Assembly: GCF_000821065.1 (NCBI RefSeq)
Contig: NZ_CDGG01000001.1
Location: forward strand, 4,092,001 to 4,156,000
Direction of reading: 5' to 3'
From: Oceanobacillus oncorhynchi
Lineage (GTDB): Bacteria; Bacillota; Bacilli; Bacillales; Amphibacillaceae
Length of the DNA: 64,000 nucleotides
The number at the start of each line of letters is the position of its first letter. The first letter of the stretch is position 1. Position numbers and translations under genes: made by a program. A model generated the notes under the pieces. It was not told the origin of the DNA, did no database searches, and saw only the letters and a list, made by a program, of their open reading frames with translations. Shown in pieces: positions 26,372 to 35,795 of the stretch.

Positions 26372-26705
26372 AAGAAACCCCACCTTTCTAATTATTTTTT
26401 TGCTGTAACTGACTCATCACAAATAGGAAAGAAAAAACTTTTCTATTTACTTCTCAAGTGCAACCAAGCATTTTCTAAAGCTTTGACTTTACTGCAGAAG
26501 GGATTCTAAGAATACGAAATCCGGTTTTAAGACTTCCTTTAACGAATAAGACGTTTTTCTGGCGAAAGAGGACAGCCTGACATGAATGCCCCGCTTCTTT
26601 TATAGGTTGGTTCGATTTAACGTTTTCATTAGTATAAAATATTACCATCTTTAAGAGGATATTCAAAAAACGAATCAAAACAGCGTATCCGGTCTGCCAT
26701 ATCTT
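26372..26705. other. Gap between yqzL and era
   Basis: No convincing gene is present; a 67-codon open frame at 26475-26678 lacks a ribosome site. It contains a copy of the recurring motif, TTTTTTGAATATCCTC, on the minus strand at 26670-26655. Confidence 0.5.
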
Positions 26706-27608
26706 TTAATATTCATCAAGCCGGAAGCCATATTCATGTAATTGATTCTGTTTGTTTCTCCAATCCTTCTTCACTTTCACCCAAAGTTCTAAATATACCT
26801 TAGACCCAAGCAATGCTTCGATATCGCGGCGTGATTGCTGGCCGATTTTTTTCAGCATACCGCCCTGCTTGCCAATCAAAATACCTTTTTGAGAGCTTCT
26901 TTCCGTAACAATCGTTGCTTGTACCAATAATTTATCATTTTCGTTCTTCTCTATATTTTCAATGACAACGGCAATCGAATGCGGAATCTCTTCCTTCGTA
27001 TGATGCAATACTTTTTCGCGGATAAGCTCAGAAATAACAAACCTTTCCGGATGATCCGTGATTTGATCTTCCGGATAATATTGCGGACCTTCCGGCAATT
27101 GCTTAGCGAGCACCTCTAGTAAATGATCTACATTATTCCCTTCCAATGCAGAAATAGGAATAATTTCCTCAAATTCATAAAAATCCTTATATTGATTAAT
27201 CAGCTGCATAAGCTTTTCCGGTTGAATCTTATCGATTTTATTAATGATCAGATACACCGGCTGTTTTATTTTTTGAAGCAAATCAATAATATATTGGTCC
27301 CCGCGGCCGTAACCTTCATCCGCATTAATCATAAATAAAATATGATCTACTTCATTCAAGGTATTCTCTGCCACCTGTACCATAAAATCGCCTAATCGGT
27401 GCTTCGGTTTATGAATTCCCGGTGTATCAATGAAAATCATTTGATATTCCTTTGTTGTCAAAACACCTTGTATTTTATTTCGTGTTGTTTGTGCCTTATC
27501 ACTCATAATAGCGATCTTTTGACCAATCACTCGGTTCATGAATGTTGATTTTCCAACATTTGGTCTGCCTATAATAGCAATAAAGCCTGATTTGAAATTA
27601 TTTGTCAT
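26706..27608 (-). CDS. era: GTPase Era, 16S rRNA/30S assembly factor
   Basis: The essential GTPase binds the 3' end of 16S rRNA in 30S assembly. It has 300 residues: G1 GRPNVGKS (14-21), G3 DTPG (61-64), G4 NKID (123-126), and a C-terminal KH domain with [20 protein letters not shown] lies before the ATG. In B. subtilis cdd precedes era; here cdd is missing and the upstream 680 bases hold a non-coding element. Confidence 0.98.
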   Translation of the reverse strand: MTNNFKSGFIAIIGRPNVGKSTFMNRVIGQKIAIMSDKAQTTRNKIQGVLTTKEYQMIFIDTPGIHKPKHRLGDFMVQVAENTLNEVDHILFMINADEGYGRGDQYIIDLLQKIKQPVYLIINKIDKIQPEKLMQLINQYKDFYEFEEIIPISALEGNNVDHLLEVLAKQLPEGPQYYPEDQITDHPERFVISELIREKVLHHTKEEIPHSIAVVIENIEKNENDKLLVQATIVTERSSQKGILIGKQGGMLKKIGQQSRRDIEALLGSKVYLELWVKVKKDWRNKQNQLHEYGFRLDEY

Positions 27609-27718
27609 GCTGTTTTCCTCCGAATTTCTATTCTTGATTAGGCGAGAGGACTCCCAACCTCAAGGAATGTGCAGGGTAAAATCCAATGAGTAAATGAGAG
27701 ATGAATCGCCTTTTTGCA

Positions 27719-27747
27719 TTCACGAACTTAAGTTCGTATGTTATAAT
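27719..27747 (+). promoter_or_regulatory. Promoter overlapped by a LexA/SOS-box-like palindrome
   Basis: A perfect 16-base palindrome at 27722-27737 has the core CGAAC-TTAA-GTTCG, the half-site arrangement of Gram-positive LexA (DinR) boxes. It lies between a weak -35 (TTCACG, 27719-27724) and a perfect -10 TATAAT (27742-27747), 17 bases apart. This position would allow repression. Confidence 0.5.
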
Positions 27748-27753
27748 GTTCTT

Positions 27754-28157
27754 GAAAGACGCTCTTTGAAAACTGAACATTGCAGGTTGTGGCGAGAATC
27801 GTTGCTTTGCCACGTAAAATGTTCAAGCCAAATATGTCAGCCAAGGCACACAAATGTGTGAACCTCAGGTAAGCTGAAAAGTAGCCCCAAAGGCAGGACC
27901 AATGGGATAGCGGGGTTGGGTGTTTTTAGCACACCGATGTGTCAACTCCACTGGCGGTTAATCGTCATCTTGAAAGTCGACACCCCAGAAACCCACACCT
28001 CCAATTTCTTTAGAAATGAAGTGGCGGAAGTATTCATTGTTTGCTTGCTTCCTATCATACTACATTTTTTAATTAGTTTCACTATATCGACAAAACCTTT
28101 AACAATCATACAATGAATTACAAAAAGGGAGGAGCTTGGTCAAGCTCCTCCCTTTTG
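27754..28157 (+). ncRNA. Candidate structured non-coding RNA, TnpB guide-RNA-like
   Basis: After the promoter comes GCTCTTTGAAAACTGAACA, the kind of sequence found ahead of 23S rRNA in Bacilli. A series of hairpins follows: GTGGC/GCCAC (27789-27813), CACAC/GTGTG (27847-27860), GCCCC/GGGG (27884-27915), GGTGT/ACACC (27919-27935) and a 3' hairpin with ATTTC-TTTA-GAAAT flanked by CCCACACCTCC and GTGG (27991-28024). The last part resembles right ends and omega-RNA scaffolds of IS200/IS605 tnpB elements as I remember them. No tnpB or open frame is present. The strand and 3' end (terminator at 28157 or guide near 28025) are inferred. Confidence 0.45.
28122..28157 (-). terminator. Strong bidirectional terminator
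   Basis: AAAAGGGAGGAGCTTG pairs perfectly with its complement around GT. On the minus strand it ends in TTTTT and would stop dgkA-operon transcripts. On the plus strand it ends in TTTT and could close the non-coding transcript. Confidence 0.85.
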
Positions 28158-28290
28158 ACAGTTAATTTCAGACTTTCTTAACTGCATTAACGCAACACGG
28201 TTGCCGGCAAAAGGCCTGATGACAACCACATCTGCTAATAACGTTATCAAGCTGGATAATCGTTCAATAAACATTATTTTTATCATACTA

Positions 28291-28665
28291 TTATATAAAT
28301 TGCATTATTTTAGGACCAAAAATAAGTATTCCGACTACAACGGATATCAGCGCCGTCACGAGGACAACACCAGCTGCAATATCCTTTATTTCCTTTATTC
28401 TTTCATCATAACCCGGCTGAATAAAATCCATGACCCGCTCAATGACACTGTTTATCATTTCAGTGATAAGCACTAAACCAATGGTTAATAAAATAACCGC
28501 CCATTCGATGAGAGAAAGATGGAAAAAGAAGCCTGCTGCAACTACAATCGTCATAGCGGCAAGATGCAGCTGGAAATTCGACTCCTTTTTCACCACCGTT
28601 TTCAGCCCTGCCCAAGCATAACGGAATCCAACAACTCTTTTCTTATCTTTCAATGCCAAATGCAC
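28291..28665 (-). CDS. dgkA: Diacylglycerol/undecaprenol kinase family protein
   Basis: A small integral membrane kinase with three helices and the family signature [12 protein letters not shown] (the E-x3-T/S-A/V-IE pattern) plus a following [10 protein letters not shown] segment. Gram-positive members phosphorylate undecaprenol, recycling the cell-wall lipid carrier. The 124-residue frame opens with GTG at 28665; a TTG at 28653, nine bases after AGGTG, is an equally good or better start. Either way it overlaps the ybeY end, so the genes are coupled. The usual downstream gene cdd is absent. Confidence 0.93.
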   Translation of the reverse strand: MHLALKDKKRVVGFRYAWAGLKTVVKKESNFQLHLAAMTIVVAAGFFFHLSLIEWAVILLTIGLVLITEMINSVIERVMDFIQPGYDERIKEIKDIAAGVVLVTALISVVVGILIFGPKIMQFI

Positions 28666-29107
28666 CTAAAATTTCGTCTTGTCTCTGAAACATTTCCTTC
28701 TCATCTTCTGCATTCATATGATCGTACCCAAGCAGGTGTAAGAATCCATGTAACGCTAAAAAGGCCAGCTCTCTCTCAAAGCTGTGATTGTATTCTTCCG
28801 CTTGCTCTTTGGCTTTATCTATCGAAATAATAATATCTCCCAGTACAACCGGCAGCCCTTCGCCAACAATTTCAAGTTCTTCGTCTTCCATTTCCTGCAT
28901 TGCAAATGAAATAACATCCGTCGGTTTATCTTTATCCCGATAATCTCTGTTGATTACTTGAATTTGTTCATTATCCACAAAGCTGATTGAAATTTCCGCT
29001 TCAGCAGCTGTTTTTTCTTCTTTTCCGGCAAAGGTCAGCAGCTTTTCGACAAGCGCTCTATGTTCATCAGACACAGCATTGGTTTCATCCTGAAAATCAA
29101 TAAGCAT
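28643..29107 (-). CDS. ybeY: Endoribonuclease YbeY, rRNA maturation
   Basis: A zinc-dependent RNase for 16S rRNA 3'-end maturation and 70S quality control. It has 154 residues. The metal-binding motif [11 protein letters not shown] gives His120, His124 and His130. The conserved PTDVISFAM stretch precedes it. Its ATG overlaps the pgpH stop codon (TAATG), so translation is coupled. Confidence 0.97.
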   Translation of the reverse strand: MLIDFQDETNAVSDEHRALVEKLLTFAGKEEKTAAEAEISISFVDNEQIQVINRDYRDKDKPTDVISFAMQEMEDEELEIVGEGLPVVLGDIIISIDKAKEQAEEYNHSFERELAFLALHGFLHLLGYDHMNAEDEKEMFQRQDEILGAFGIER

Positions 29108-31227
29108 TATTTATCCCCTTCCTTCTTCGGATACTGAATTCTAGAATGGAAAATTCCTTTCAAAGAATCACAAACCGTATGTTGAATGATTTTTAACTCT
29201 TTTAATGTTAAAGGACTGTTATCTAATTGTCCATCTGAAATTTTGCCATTGATAATCGATGACACAATGGAATCAATCGTCTCCGGTGTCGGTTCCTGCA
29301 AGGAACGGACTGCCGGCTCGACAGAATCACAAATACAGACAATCGCCGTTTCCTTTGTTTCCGGCTTCGGCCCGGGATATCTGAAATCTGCTTCCTCTGT
29401 TTCCGAATTCAGCTCCTTTGCTTTCATATAGAAGAATTGCACTAAAGAATTCGAATGATGCTGCTTCGCAATATCAATGATTTCCTTAGGCATTTTATGC
29501 GCCTTTAACAAATTTGCTCCATCAGTTGTATGGCGGATAATAATATCTGCGCTTTCCTTAGGCGGCAATTTATCATGTGGATTTTTATTTGGCATCTGAT
29601 TTTCAATGAAAAAGGCCGGCCGCACAGTTTTGCCAATATCATGATAGTAAGCGCCCACCCGTGCCAGCAAACCATTTGCTCCCACCGCTTCACAGGCAGT
29701 CTCACTAATGTTGGCTACCATTACCGAATGATGATACGTTCCCGGCGCTTCCACCAGCAGCCGTTTTAACAGCGGCTGATTAGGATTAGATAATTGCAGG
29801 AGTTTCATATCTGTCAATATACCTAAAAAGCTTTCGAACAACGGCAATAATCCAATTGCCAAAATAGCTGAAAGGCAAGCTGCAACTATCCCTAAACCAA
29901 GGTATAAAAAGACATCGAACCACGTATATTTTTCAAAGGACAGGAATAGAAATAAGATAATGACAGCAGAATGAATTAAAATCAGTCCAATCGCTGTTTT
30001 TAAAATAACAAGGCGTTCACTTAATTTCTTCATTAACACAATTGCGGCGAGCTGAGAAAAAAGGAAATAGATAGCCGCTTCGACGTGCAGCATTCCGGCA
30101 ATATAACTGTTAAACATAAATGCTGCTAAAATTGCATATAAGATACTGAGACGTACTGCTGAACGATCGCCGATTAATACTTTTAATAAAATAGCAATAG
30201 CTGCAATAGGTGTTACCAAATAGAGTGCATTTGACTGGTCAAAGAAATAACTTTGGATTTTCATAACAAAAATAGCCAGTGCACTTAACAGGGAAACAGC
30301 TACAATCGGCAGAAGGTTCCATTTCTTATCTTTTGCAATTTGCAGACATTCCATCCCGAAAAAGTATGCAATTATCGCTGCCAGAAATCCCAACGCCAGA
30401 ATTGGGTAAATATTGCCCTCCTGTGATAATACGCCTACCAGCTCCAGCTGCTCGTAGATTTCATTTGTAATGGTCTGGCCTTCGCGAACAATGGTTTCAC
30501 CAGCACGAATAACAACAGGATCCACAAGTGTTGCGGCGTCCTTCTTCTCTTGAGCCGTTGCCTCATAGTCAAAGAAAGCATTTTCTACGACCGCAAATTC
30601 TGCTAACTCCATTAAATCTTCCTGTAAACCTTCATTCATTTCCGAATAAGCTAAATCACGCTCTATATTGGTAATTCCAGATTGAATATTCTCTGCTCTG
30701 ATACCTTGCTCTAATACGCTTTCCAAACTCTCGGAAAATACTGCCCCCGCTTCTTCCAAGTCCTCTTCCGGCTGCTGCAGCAAGGAAATCAGCACATCTT
30801 CCGAAATTTCTGAACGAATTTCTTCCGATAGTAACGCTCTTAATTCAACTGCTTCTTCTTCATATACCTCTTCTAAAGCTCCTTCATCATGTTCCGCAAT
30901 GATGGTTAATACAGCGTCAAAAATTTCGTTTACATAATTTAATCGCTCCTCTGTCACCTCTTCGGAAATGCTGTACCGATCAGGAACGGCATTGACTGCT
31001 TCCCTGATTCGCTGATCCGTTTCTTGCTTATTTTCAATCGTTATCGGGGAACGTATTGTCTCTTCAGAAACAGCAAAACGCTGAATATCATATGTATCTG
31101 TACGTACATTATCTAATAACGTCAGAAAAACAAGTACTCCTATAATAAGAGCCGGGACAATCGCAATAAAGTATTTTCGATTATTTTTAAAAAAAGGAAG
31201 TATTTTCTTCCATCTTTTTTTCAACAC
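29107..31227 (-). CDS. pgpH: Cyclic-di-AMP phosphodiesterase PgpH (7TM-HD family)
   Basis: Degrades c-di-AMP, a potassium and wall-stress signal. About 706 residues: one amino-terminal helix, a large extracellular domain (about 45-270), seven membrane helices, then a cytosolic HD phosphohydrolase domain with metal-binding residues in [11 protein letters not shown] and YYHDIGK. GTG at 31227 is preferred, five bases after AGGAGG; a GTG at 31233 is too close and a TTG at 31224 is also possible. It is part of the pgpH-ybeY-dgkA cluster seen across Bacilli. Confidence 0.96.
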   Translation of the reverse strand: MLKKRWKKILPFFKNNRKYFIAIVPALIIGVLVFLTLLDNVRTDTYDIQRFAVSEETIRSPITIENKQETDQRIREAVNAVPDRYSISEEVTEERLNYVNEIFDAVLTIIAEHDEGALEEVYEEEAVELRALLSEEIRSEISEDVLISLLQQPEEDLEEAGAVFSESLESVLEQGIRAENIQSGITNIERDLAYSEMNEGLQEDLMELAEFAVVENAFFDYEATAQEKKDAATLVDPVVIRAGETIVREGQTITNEIYEQLELVGVLSQEGNIYPILALGFLAAIIAYFFGMECLQIAKDKKWNLLPIVAVSLLSALAIFVMKIQSYFFDQSNALYLVTPIAAIAILLKVLIGDRSAVRLSILYAILAAFMFNSYIAGMLHVEAAIYFLFSQLAAIVLMKKLSERLVILKTAIGLILIHSAVIILFLFLSFEKYTWFDVFLYLGLGIVAACLSAILAIGLLPLFESFLGILTDMKLLQLSNPNQPLLKRLLVEAPGTYHHSVMVANISETACEAVGANGLLARVGAYYHDIGKTVRPAFFIENQMPNKNPHDKLPPKESADIIIRHTTDGANLLKAHKMPKEIIDIAKQHHSNSLVQFFYMKAKELNSETEEADFRYPGPKPETKETAIVCICDSVEPAVRSLQEPTPETIDSIVSSIINGKISDGQLDNSPLTLKELKIIQHTVCDSLKGIFHSRIQYPKKEGDK

Positions 31228-31459
31228 CTTCACCTCCTCTTTTTATTTTACCACTTCCATCCAACGGATTGGGATGAAATTATCTAAAATTAAGTGAATT
31301 CCTTGATCATAGCAAAACAACAAAGTCACATACTGTTCACCTGATATTTTTACTTAATTTTCCATCATTAGCTCTAAAAAGCCTTTGAAAAACTTTGTCC
31401 ATATGCAGCATGGATATCTAAACGTTAATCAGAGATTAATTTTATGATGAACAACAAGG

Positions 31460-31481
31460 ATGAGACATTCTTTTGTCTCAC
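31460..31481 (-). terminator. Hairpin overlapping the phoH stop codon
   Basis: TGAGACA pairs with TGTCTCA on the minus strand and overlaps the last codons of phoH. The tail is T/G-rich, so this is a weak terminator candidate. Confidence 0.45.
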
Positions 31482-32449
31482 CCTTCGTTCTCACTTTCTG
31501 TTTCGTAAGCATTTATTATTTTTTGAACGAGTGGGTGGCGCACTACGTCAGCAGCCTGCAAATGAACAAAGGCTAAGCCTTCGATTGGGCTAAGCATCCG
31601 CTCAGCAACCCTTAATCCGGATACAATACCTTTCGGGAGGTCTACTTGTGTCATATCTCCCGTTATAATCATTTTCGAGCCAAACCCTAAGCGCGTCAGA
31701 AACATTTTCATTTGAGCCGGTGTTGTATTCTGGGCTTCATCCAAAATAACAAAAGCATCGTCTAAGGTTCTGCCCCGCATATAGGCCAACGGCGCAATTT
31801 CAATCGTTTCCCTTTCAATTAAACGAGCTGTATGCTCTGTGCCTAATACATCATGCAAAGCATCGTACAATGGCCTCAAATAAGGATCTACCTTTTCCTT
31901 TAAATCACCTGGCAAAAATCCTAGGCTTTCGCCTGCTTCCACGGCAGGTCTGGTTAAAATAATTTTTTTCACCAGTCCGTTCTTCATCGCATGAACGGCC
32001 ATCACCACAGCCAGGTACGTTTTTCCTGTTCCGGCCGGGCCTATGCCAAAGACAAGATCCTTTGACTTGATTGCCTGGACATATTGTTTCTGTCCAAGTG
32101 TTTTTACACGAATGGACTTTCCTTTATAGTTCTTTGTAATTTCATCTTCAAATAACGTTTCAAACTGTTTTATCTTACCTTTTTTCGCCAAGTCTACAGC
32201 ATAGACAACATCCCGTTCCGAAACTGTCTGTCCTTTCCGGATAACGCTTAAAATAGTCAGCAGAATCTCTTGTACTAACTGCACTGCTTGATTCTCTCCA
32301 GAAACGCGGATGGATTCGCCTCTGGATATAATGTCTACATCAAGTAAAGCTTCCAGCTGTTTTAAATGTTTATCATTTGTACCAAATAAAGCAAGTGCTT
32401 CATTGGCACCTTCTAATTGTAAATCAATATCCACTAAGTTTTCGGGCAT
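31478..32449 (-). CDS. phoH: PhoH-like ATPase/RNA-binding protein
   Basis: A 323-residue P-loop ATPase. The amino-terminal about 110 residues form a KH-like region. The ATPase core has Walker A GPAGTGKT (137-144) and Walker B VILDEAQN (Asp237, Glu238), with conserved TRPAVEAGESLGFLPGDL. The family is linked to RNA metabolism through its steady clustering with ybeY, as here. It starts two bases after the yqfD stop with AAGGAG inside yqfD, so it is coupled to the sporulation gene. Confidence 0.95.
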   Translation of the reverse strand: MPENLVDIDLQLEGANEALALFGTNDKHLKQLEALLDVDIISRGESIRVSGENQAVQLVQEILLTILSVIRKGQTVSERDVVYAVDLAKKGKIKQFETLFEDEITKNYKGKSIRVKTLGQKQYVQAIKSKDLVFGIGPAGTGKTYLAVVMAVHAMKNGLVKKIILTRPAVEAGESLGFLPGDLKEKVDPYLRPLYDALHDVLGTEHTARLIERETIEIAPLAYMRGRTLDDAFVILDEAQNTTPAQMKMFLTRLGFGSKMIITGDMTQVDLPKGIVSGLRVAERMLSPIEGLAFVHLQAADVVRHPLVQKIINAYETESENEG

Positions 32450-32451
32450 AA

Positions 32452-33669
32452 TCAGTCTCCTTGAATAATAAGTTCTTCTTTTACAATATTTTCTTCTACC
32501 GAAAGATATAAGACTAATTCAACTTTACCATGCTCTATATGTTCATGTAAAATTTTTTCCGATAATACCGTCGCTTCTGGCCCCAGCTCATTTAATAATT
32601 GTATTTTAGCCTGCTCCACCCCTGCCTTAATTGCTTCCTCATTGGATCGCTCTTCATCTGTTTTTTCTGTCTCACTAATTTCACTGGAAACATAAGAGAA
32701 AGGAAGCTCCCATTTTAAAAAATGAATGGGCTGTTCTTTCCGCTCCTCTTGTGAATGGGAATAATCGGGGTTTTTAAATCCCCAAAATGGAAGCTGTACA
32801 TCACCAAAACGCAAATAATGCTTCGTTTTCTGATTTCCTGTTATCTCTTCTGTCTGGTATTGAAGCGGCACAGTGACATGAACTTCATACCACGTATTTG
32901 CCAACACCTCTGCTTCTGCAGCAATTGGTTTGTCCGGGTCTTCTTCCGTTTCTGTATTATCTTCTCCTTCCTCCGTATTTAAATTACCAGACACTAATAT
33001 TTTCCCCGGAACCACGTAATCATTCACACTAACTTCAGCTCGTCCTCTAGAAACATACATATTAGTGATAACACCTTTTTTCGTTGCCACTAAATCTCTT
33101 GGTTCTCCAGGAGGGATTTCCTCCACAATCGTTTTTTCAACAGCCTCCAGTTGCAATGAGGTCCCTTGAAGCTGAACGCCTGTCCAGAGCAGCTCCGGAA
33201 CTTCATTTAAGAGCTGCCGTTGGATATCTTTTGGAGTAGCAAGAGAGAATAACCAGACACCGGGATACACTCCAAACGCCTCCAGCTCTGTTTCTATTTT
33301 TTCTTCAATTTCTTTTGGCACGCCAGTGATATGAACAGACCATAATAAATTAGACAAAATGAAAAAAAATAAAAAACCAGTAAAAATACCAGCAAGTAAG
33401 AATTTTTTTCGGCTGAGCCTCGAAAGAAAAAAAGGAAAGCCTTTTTGACCGGCAAAGGAAACTTTATACAAAGAGTTTCTCCTTAACTTTCTTAAGGCTC
33501 CCAAATCTTTAAACATAATTGTAGCCTCACAGCACGCAGCATCTATTTTTTTTACATCCCAAATAGGGATGCCCTTGCTGGCACATTTTTGCAGAAATAA
33601 TTCCGGTTTGACACCTTTCACACGAACAGTAACGTAAGCACGTATCGACGGCGGATTTTGTTTTTTCAT
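32452..33669 (-). CDS. yqfD: Sporulation protein YqfD
   Basis: A 405-residue membrane protein with one central helix (about 90-110) separating a cytosolic amino-terminal domain from a large extracytoplasmic domain that begins WSVHITGVPKEIEE. The extracytoplasmic part contains an acidic insert (GEDNTETEEDPDK). In B. subtilis yqfC and yqfD are mother-cell genes of the sigma-E regulon needed for efficient sporulation; the exact role is unsettled. GGGAGG precedes the ATG. It is translationally linked to phoH. Confidence 0.93.
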   Translation of the reverse strand: MKKQNPPSIRAYVTVRVKGVKPELFLQKCASKGIPIWDVKKIDAACCEATIMFKDLGALRKLRRNSLYKVSFAGQKGFPFFLSRLSRKKFLLAGIFTGFLFFFILSNLLWSVHITGVPKEIEEKIETELEAFGVYPGVWLFSLATPKDIQRQLLNEVPELLWTGVQLQGTSLQLEAVEKTIVEEIPPGEPRDLVATKKGVITNMYVSRGRAEVSVNDYVVPGKILVSGNLNTEEGEDNTETEEDPDKPIAAEAEVLANTWYEVHVTVPLQYQTEEITGNQKTKHYLRFGDVQLPFWGFKNPDYSHSQEERKEQPIHFLKWELPFSYVSSEISETEKTDEERSNEEAIKAGVEQAKIQLLNELGPEATVLSEKILHEHIEHGKVELVLYLSVEENIVKEELIIQGD

Positions 33670-33783
33670 TTCAACCTCCCATTGCTTATCTGCTATCCTG
33701 AACTTTACATAAAATCATGCTGCGCTTATCAAAAGACGTTTTCTAAAAAGGAAGTTTCCATCAGTTTTGTAAATATGGAAGCA

Positions 33784-34083
33784 TCAATCTTCTTTTTCAC
33801 CTTCATGATTTAAAAAAATTACCTCAGAAATCGTTCCCTCCAGCATAATTTCTTTTGGAAGCATCATTTTAAGCACAAAGGAATGTCCTTTAATGCTTAC
33901 AAACCCATTTGTTACCTTTAGTTTAAGCTCTTCATTTGTATACAGTGCTAAGCCTTGATGATTTTCAATATAAAAATGCAAATGTCCAATGATAGTTATG
34001 CGCGGCATTTCCATAACAACATCGGATGGAAGAGAGAATTGCTCCATTAAAAGCGAACGGATTCTTTGTTGCCATTTTTTCAA
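33784..34083 (-). CDS. yqfC: Sporulation protein YqfC
   Basis: A 99-residue protein starting at TTG 34083 after GAGGGGGG; an upstream in-frame ATG at 34152 would run through this site and is rejected. The core MPRITIIGHLHFYIENHQGL and the end LPKEIMLEGTISEVIFL match YqfC, a YabP/YqfC-fold sporulation protein under sigma-E in B. subtilis. It precedes yqfD by 114 bases, as in Bacillus. Confidence 0.92.
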   Translation of the reverse strand: MKKWQQRIRSLLMEQFSLPSDVVMEMPRITIIGHLHFYIENHQGLALYTNEELKLKVTNGFVSIKGHSFVLKMMLPKEIMLEGTISEVIFLNHEGEKED

Positions 34084-34156
34084 TGATGATCCCCCCTCAT
34101 TGATACATATGTAAATAATGCTTTGAACAGAACTAGATACGAGGAAAAACAAAGAA

Positions 34157-34191
34157 ACACCTTAACCAGCATAACAATGCCGATTAAGGTG
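34157..34191 (-). terminator. Terminator of the nfeD-floA operon
   Basis: CACCTTAATC pairs with GTTAAGGTG on the minus strand around a 15-base loop, followed by TTTCTTTGTTTTT. Confidence 0.8.
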
Positions 34192-34205
34192 TTTGATATT
34201 TCCTT

Positions 34206-34745
34206 TTATTTTCTTCTTTGCACGATACTTCTATACGGCTGTTTCGCACGCGGCGGTCCTAAGACTTCTGCCATAATAATACCGTTGACTAATCCTTTTC
34301 CATCAAGATTTCCAGAAACACGCTTCTTCATTTCGTTCTTTCCTGGGCTATCTGCTTCATCCTTGCGATCCACAATCAAGTCTTTGAAATTTTGCTTTGC
34401 GTCTTCCACATCTTCTTGAGAGGAGGTTTGATAGCGATTTGTCATCCGCTCCATCTGTTTTCTCTGCTGCTCTTCAATACCTCCAGCAGAAATATCCGGA
34501 CGTGCTCCCTCTCTGTAGACTTGACGCTCGGCACGAGGCTGCTCTCTTTTTCTTTGTGTCTGCTGCCTCGTTCTCATTTCTTGCGGGGAACGCTGCTGTC
34601 TTTGTCTTGACGGCGCCTGTTTATTTGGAGGTCTAGACTGCTCTTTTTTCTGTTCTTCCTGTTTCTTTTTAGAATCCCCCAGAAATGCAACTATTCCAGA
34701 AATAATGATAATAATAAGAAACAGATTTTCAAATATCCAGTCCAT
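34206..34745 (-). CDS. Membrane-anchored Gln/Arg-rich protein downstream of floA
   Basis: A 179-residue protein with one amino-terminal membrane helix (about 4-21), then a long, strongly basic low-complexity stretch (about 28-100) rich in Gln, Arg, Pro and Glu, likely disordered or coiled. A conserved-looking end reads NGIIMAEVLGPPRAKQPYRS. The last gene of the nfeD-floA operon, 27 bases after floA, so it may act with flotillin at the membrane (inference). It occupies the place of B. subtilis yqfB, but I cannot confirm homology. Confidence 0.8.
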   Translation of the reverse strand: MDWIFENLFLIIIIISGIVAFLGDSKKKQEEQKKEQSRPPNKQAPSRQRQQRSPQEMRTRQQTQRKREQPRAERQVYREGARPDISAGGIEEQQRKQMERMTNRYQTSSQEDVEDAKQNFKDLIVDRKDEADSPGKNEMKKRVSGNLDGKGLVNGIIMAEVLGPPRAKQPYRSIVQRRK

Positions 34746-34772
34746 ATGCCCCCTCCTTTATTTTCATTTTAA

Positions 34773-35768
34773 TTACTTATTTTGGTCGTCATCCTTATTA
34801 TCTGTAGAAAGCTTACCAATGGAATCACGCATATCTGTATCAGCATCAATATTTTGATAGTTCATATAATCCATGACACCCATTTTGCCTGAACGCAATG
34901 CTTCTGCTAATGCAAGCGGTACATCTGCTTCGGCTTCTACTACTTTCGCGCGCATTTCCTGTACGCGGGCAAGCATTTCTTGTTCTTGTGCTACCGCCAT
35001 TGCACGGCGTTCTTCCGCCTTCGCTTGAGCAATATTCTTATCTGCTTCAGCCTGGTCAGTTTGCAGGATTGCCCCAATGTTCTTACCGATGTCCACATCA
35101 GCAATATCAATGGATAAAATTTCGAAAGCAGTTCCAGAATCAAGACCTTTACTTAATACAGTTTGAGAAATCATGTCTGGATTTTCTAAAACTTCTGTAT
35201 GTGCATTAGAGCTACCAATGGTACTTACAACCCCTTCACCGACACGGGCGATGATTGTTTCTTCACCTGCACCACCGACTAAGCGGTCAATATTGGCACG
35301 CACGGTAATTCTGGCTAATGCCTTTACTTCGATGCCGTCCATTGCAATACCGGCAATAAATGGTGTTTCAATTACTTTCGGGTTTACACTCATTTGTACC
35401 GCTTCTAATACATCACGGCCCGCTAAGTCAATCGCAGCTGCACGTTCAAATAATAAATCAATATTTGCCCGCTGTGCTGCGATAAGTGCATTTACTACTC
35501 TGTCTACATTACCGCCTGCCAGATAGTGGCTTTCCAGCTGGTTGGTTTTCACATTCATCCCGGCTTTATGCGCTTTGATAAGCGGATTAATAACACGGTT
35601 TGGCACTACCCGGCGCAAACGCATACCGATAAGTGTAAAGATACTGATTTTTACTCCGGCTGCCAAGGCACTAATCCATAGCGCAACTGGTACAAAAGTA
35701 AATAAAATAGCTAAAGCAATAACGATGACCGCAATAATAATAAGCGGCATTAAAATATTTTCGTCCAT
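34773..35768 (-). CDS. floA: Flotillin-like protein FloA
   Basis: A membrane scaffold of functional membrane microdomains. It has 331 residues with a hydrophobic amino-terminal hairpin (about 5-48) that anchors it on the cytoplasmic face, an SPFH/band-7-like domain, and a long Ala/Glu/Gln-rich helix ([20 protein letters not shown]) for oligomerisation. It follows nfeD by 27 bases, the conserved partner pair. The operon carries a sigma-W-type promoter upstream of nfeD. Confidence 0.96.
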   Translation of the reverse strand: MDENILMPLIIIAVIVIALAILFTFVPVALWISALAAGVKISIFTLIGMRLRRVVPNRVINPLIKAHKAGMNVKTNQLESHYLAGGNVDRVVNALIAAQRANIDLLFERAAAIDLAGRDVLEAVQMSVNPKVIETPFIAGIAMDGIEVKALARITVRANIDRLVGGAGEETIIARVGEGVVSTIGSSNAHTEVLENPDMISQTVLSKGLDSGTAFEILSIDIADVDIGKNIGAILQTDQAEADKNIAQAKAEERRAMAVAQEQEMLARVQEMRAKVVEAEADVPLALAEALRSGKMGVMDYMNYQNIDADTDMRDSIGKLSTDNKDDDQNK

Positions 35769-35795
35769 GCTGATTCCTCCTGATTTAAAAAATAA

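Larger units (their letters stand above)
27609..28290. other. Gene-free region replacing cdd between era and dgkA
   Basis: No protein gene is supported. From left to right it holds a GGCGA/TCGCC hairpin with a following T-run (27640-27716), a promoter-like segment with a LexA-like palindrome (27719-27747), an apparently structured transcript (about 27754-28110) and a strong hairpin terminator (28122-28157). The last 130 bases before dgkA show nothing clear. Confidence 0.6.

Noticed and set aside
26475-26678. 67-codon minus-strand open frame between yqzL and era
   Set aside because: TTG start without a ribosome site, overlaps a copy of the recurring intergenic motif, no family resemblance.
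27628-27813. 61-codon minus-strand open frame upstream of era
   Set aside because: It runs antisense through the promoter and structured RNA region, lacks a ribosome site and shows no protein family.
27754-28157. Assigning this RNA to RNase P, tmRNA, 6S, OLE or an rRNA fragment
   Set aside because: None of their conserved cores was found; only the short leader resembles pre-23S sequence.
28168-28262. Cysteine-rich minus-strand frame reading RCGCHQAFCRQPCCVNAVKK before a stop codon
   Set aside because: It has no start codon or ribosome site and is only about 30 codons long; an upstream in-frame stop limits it.
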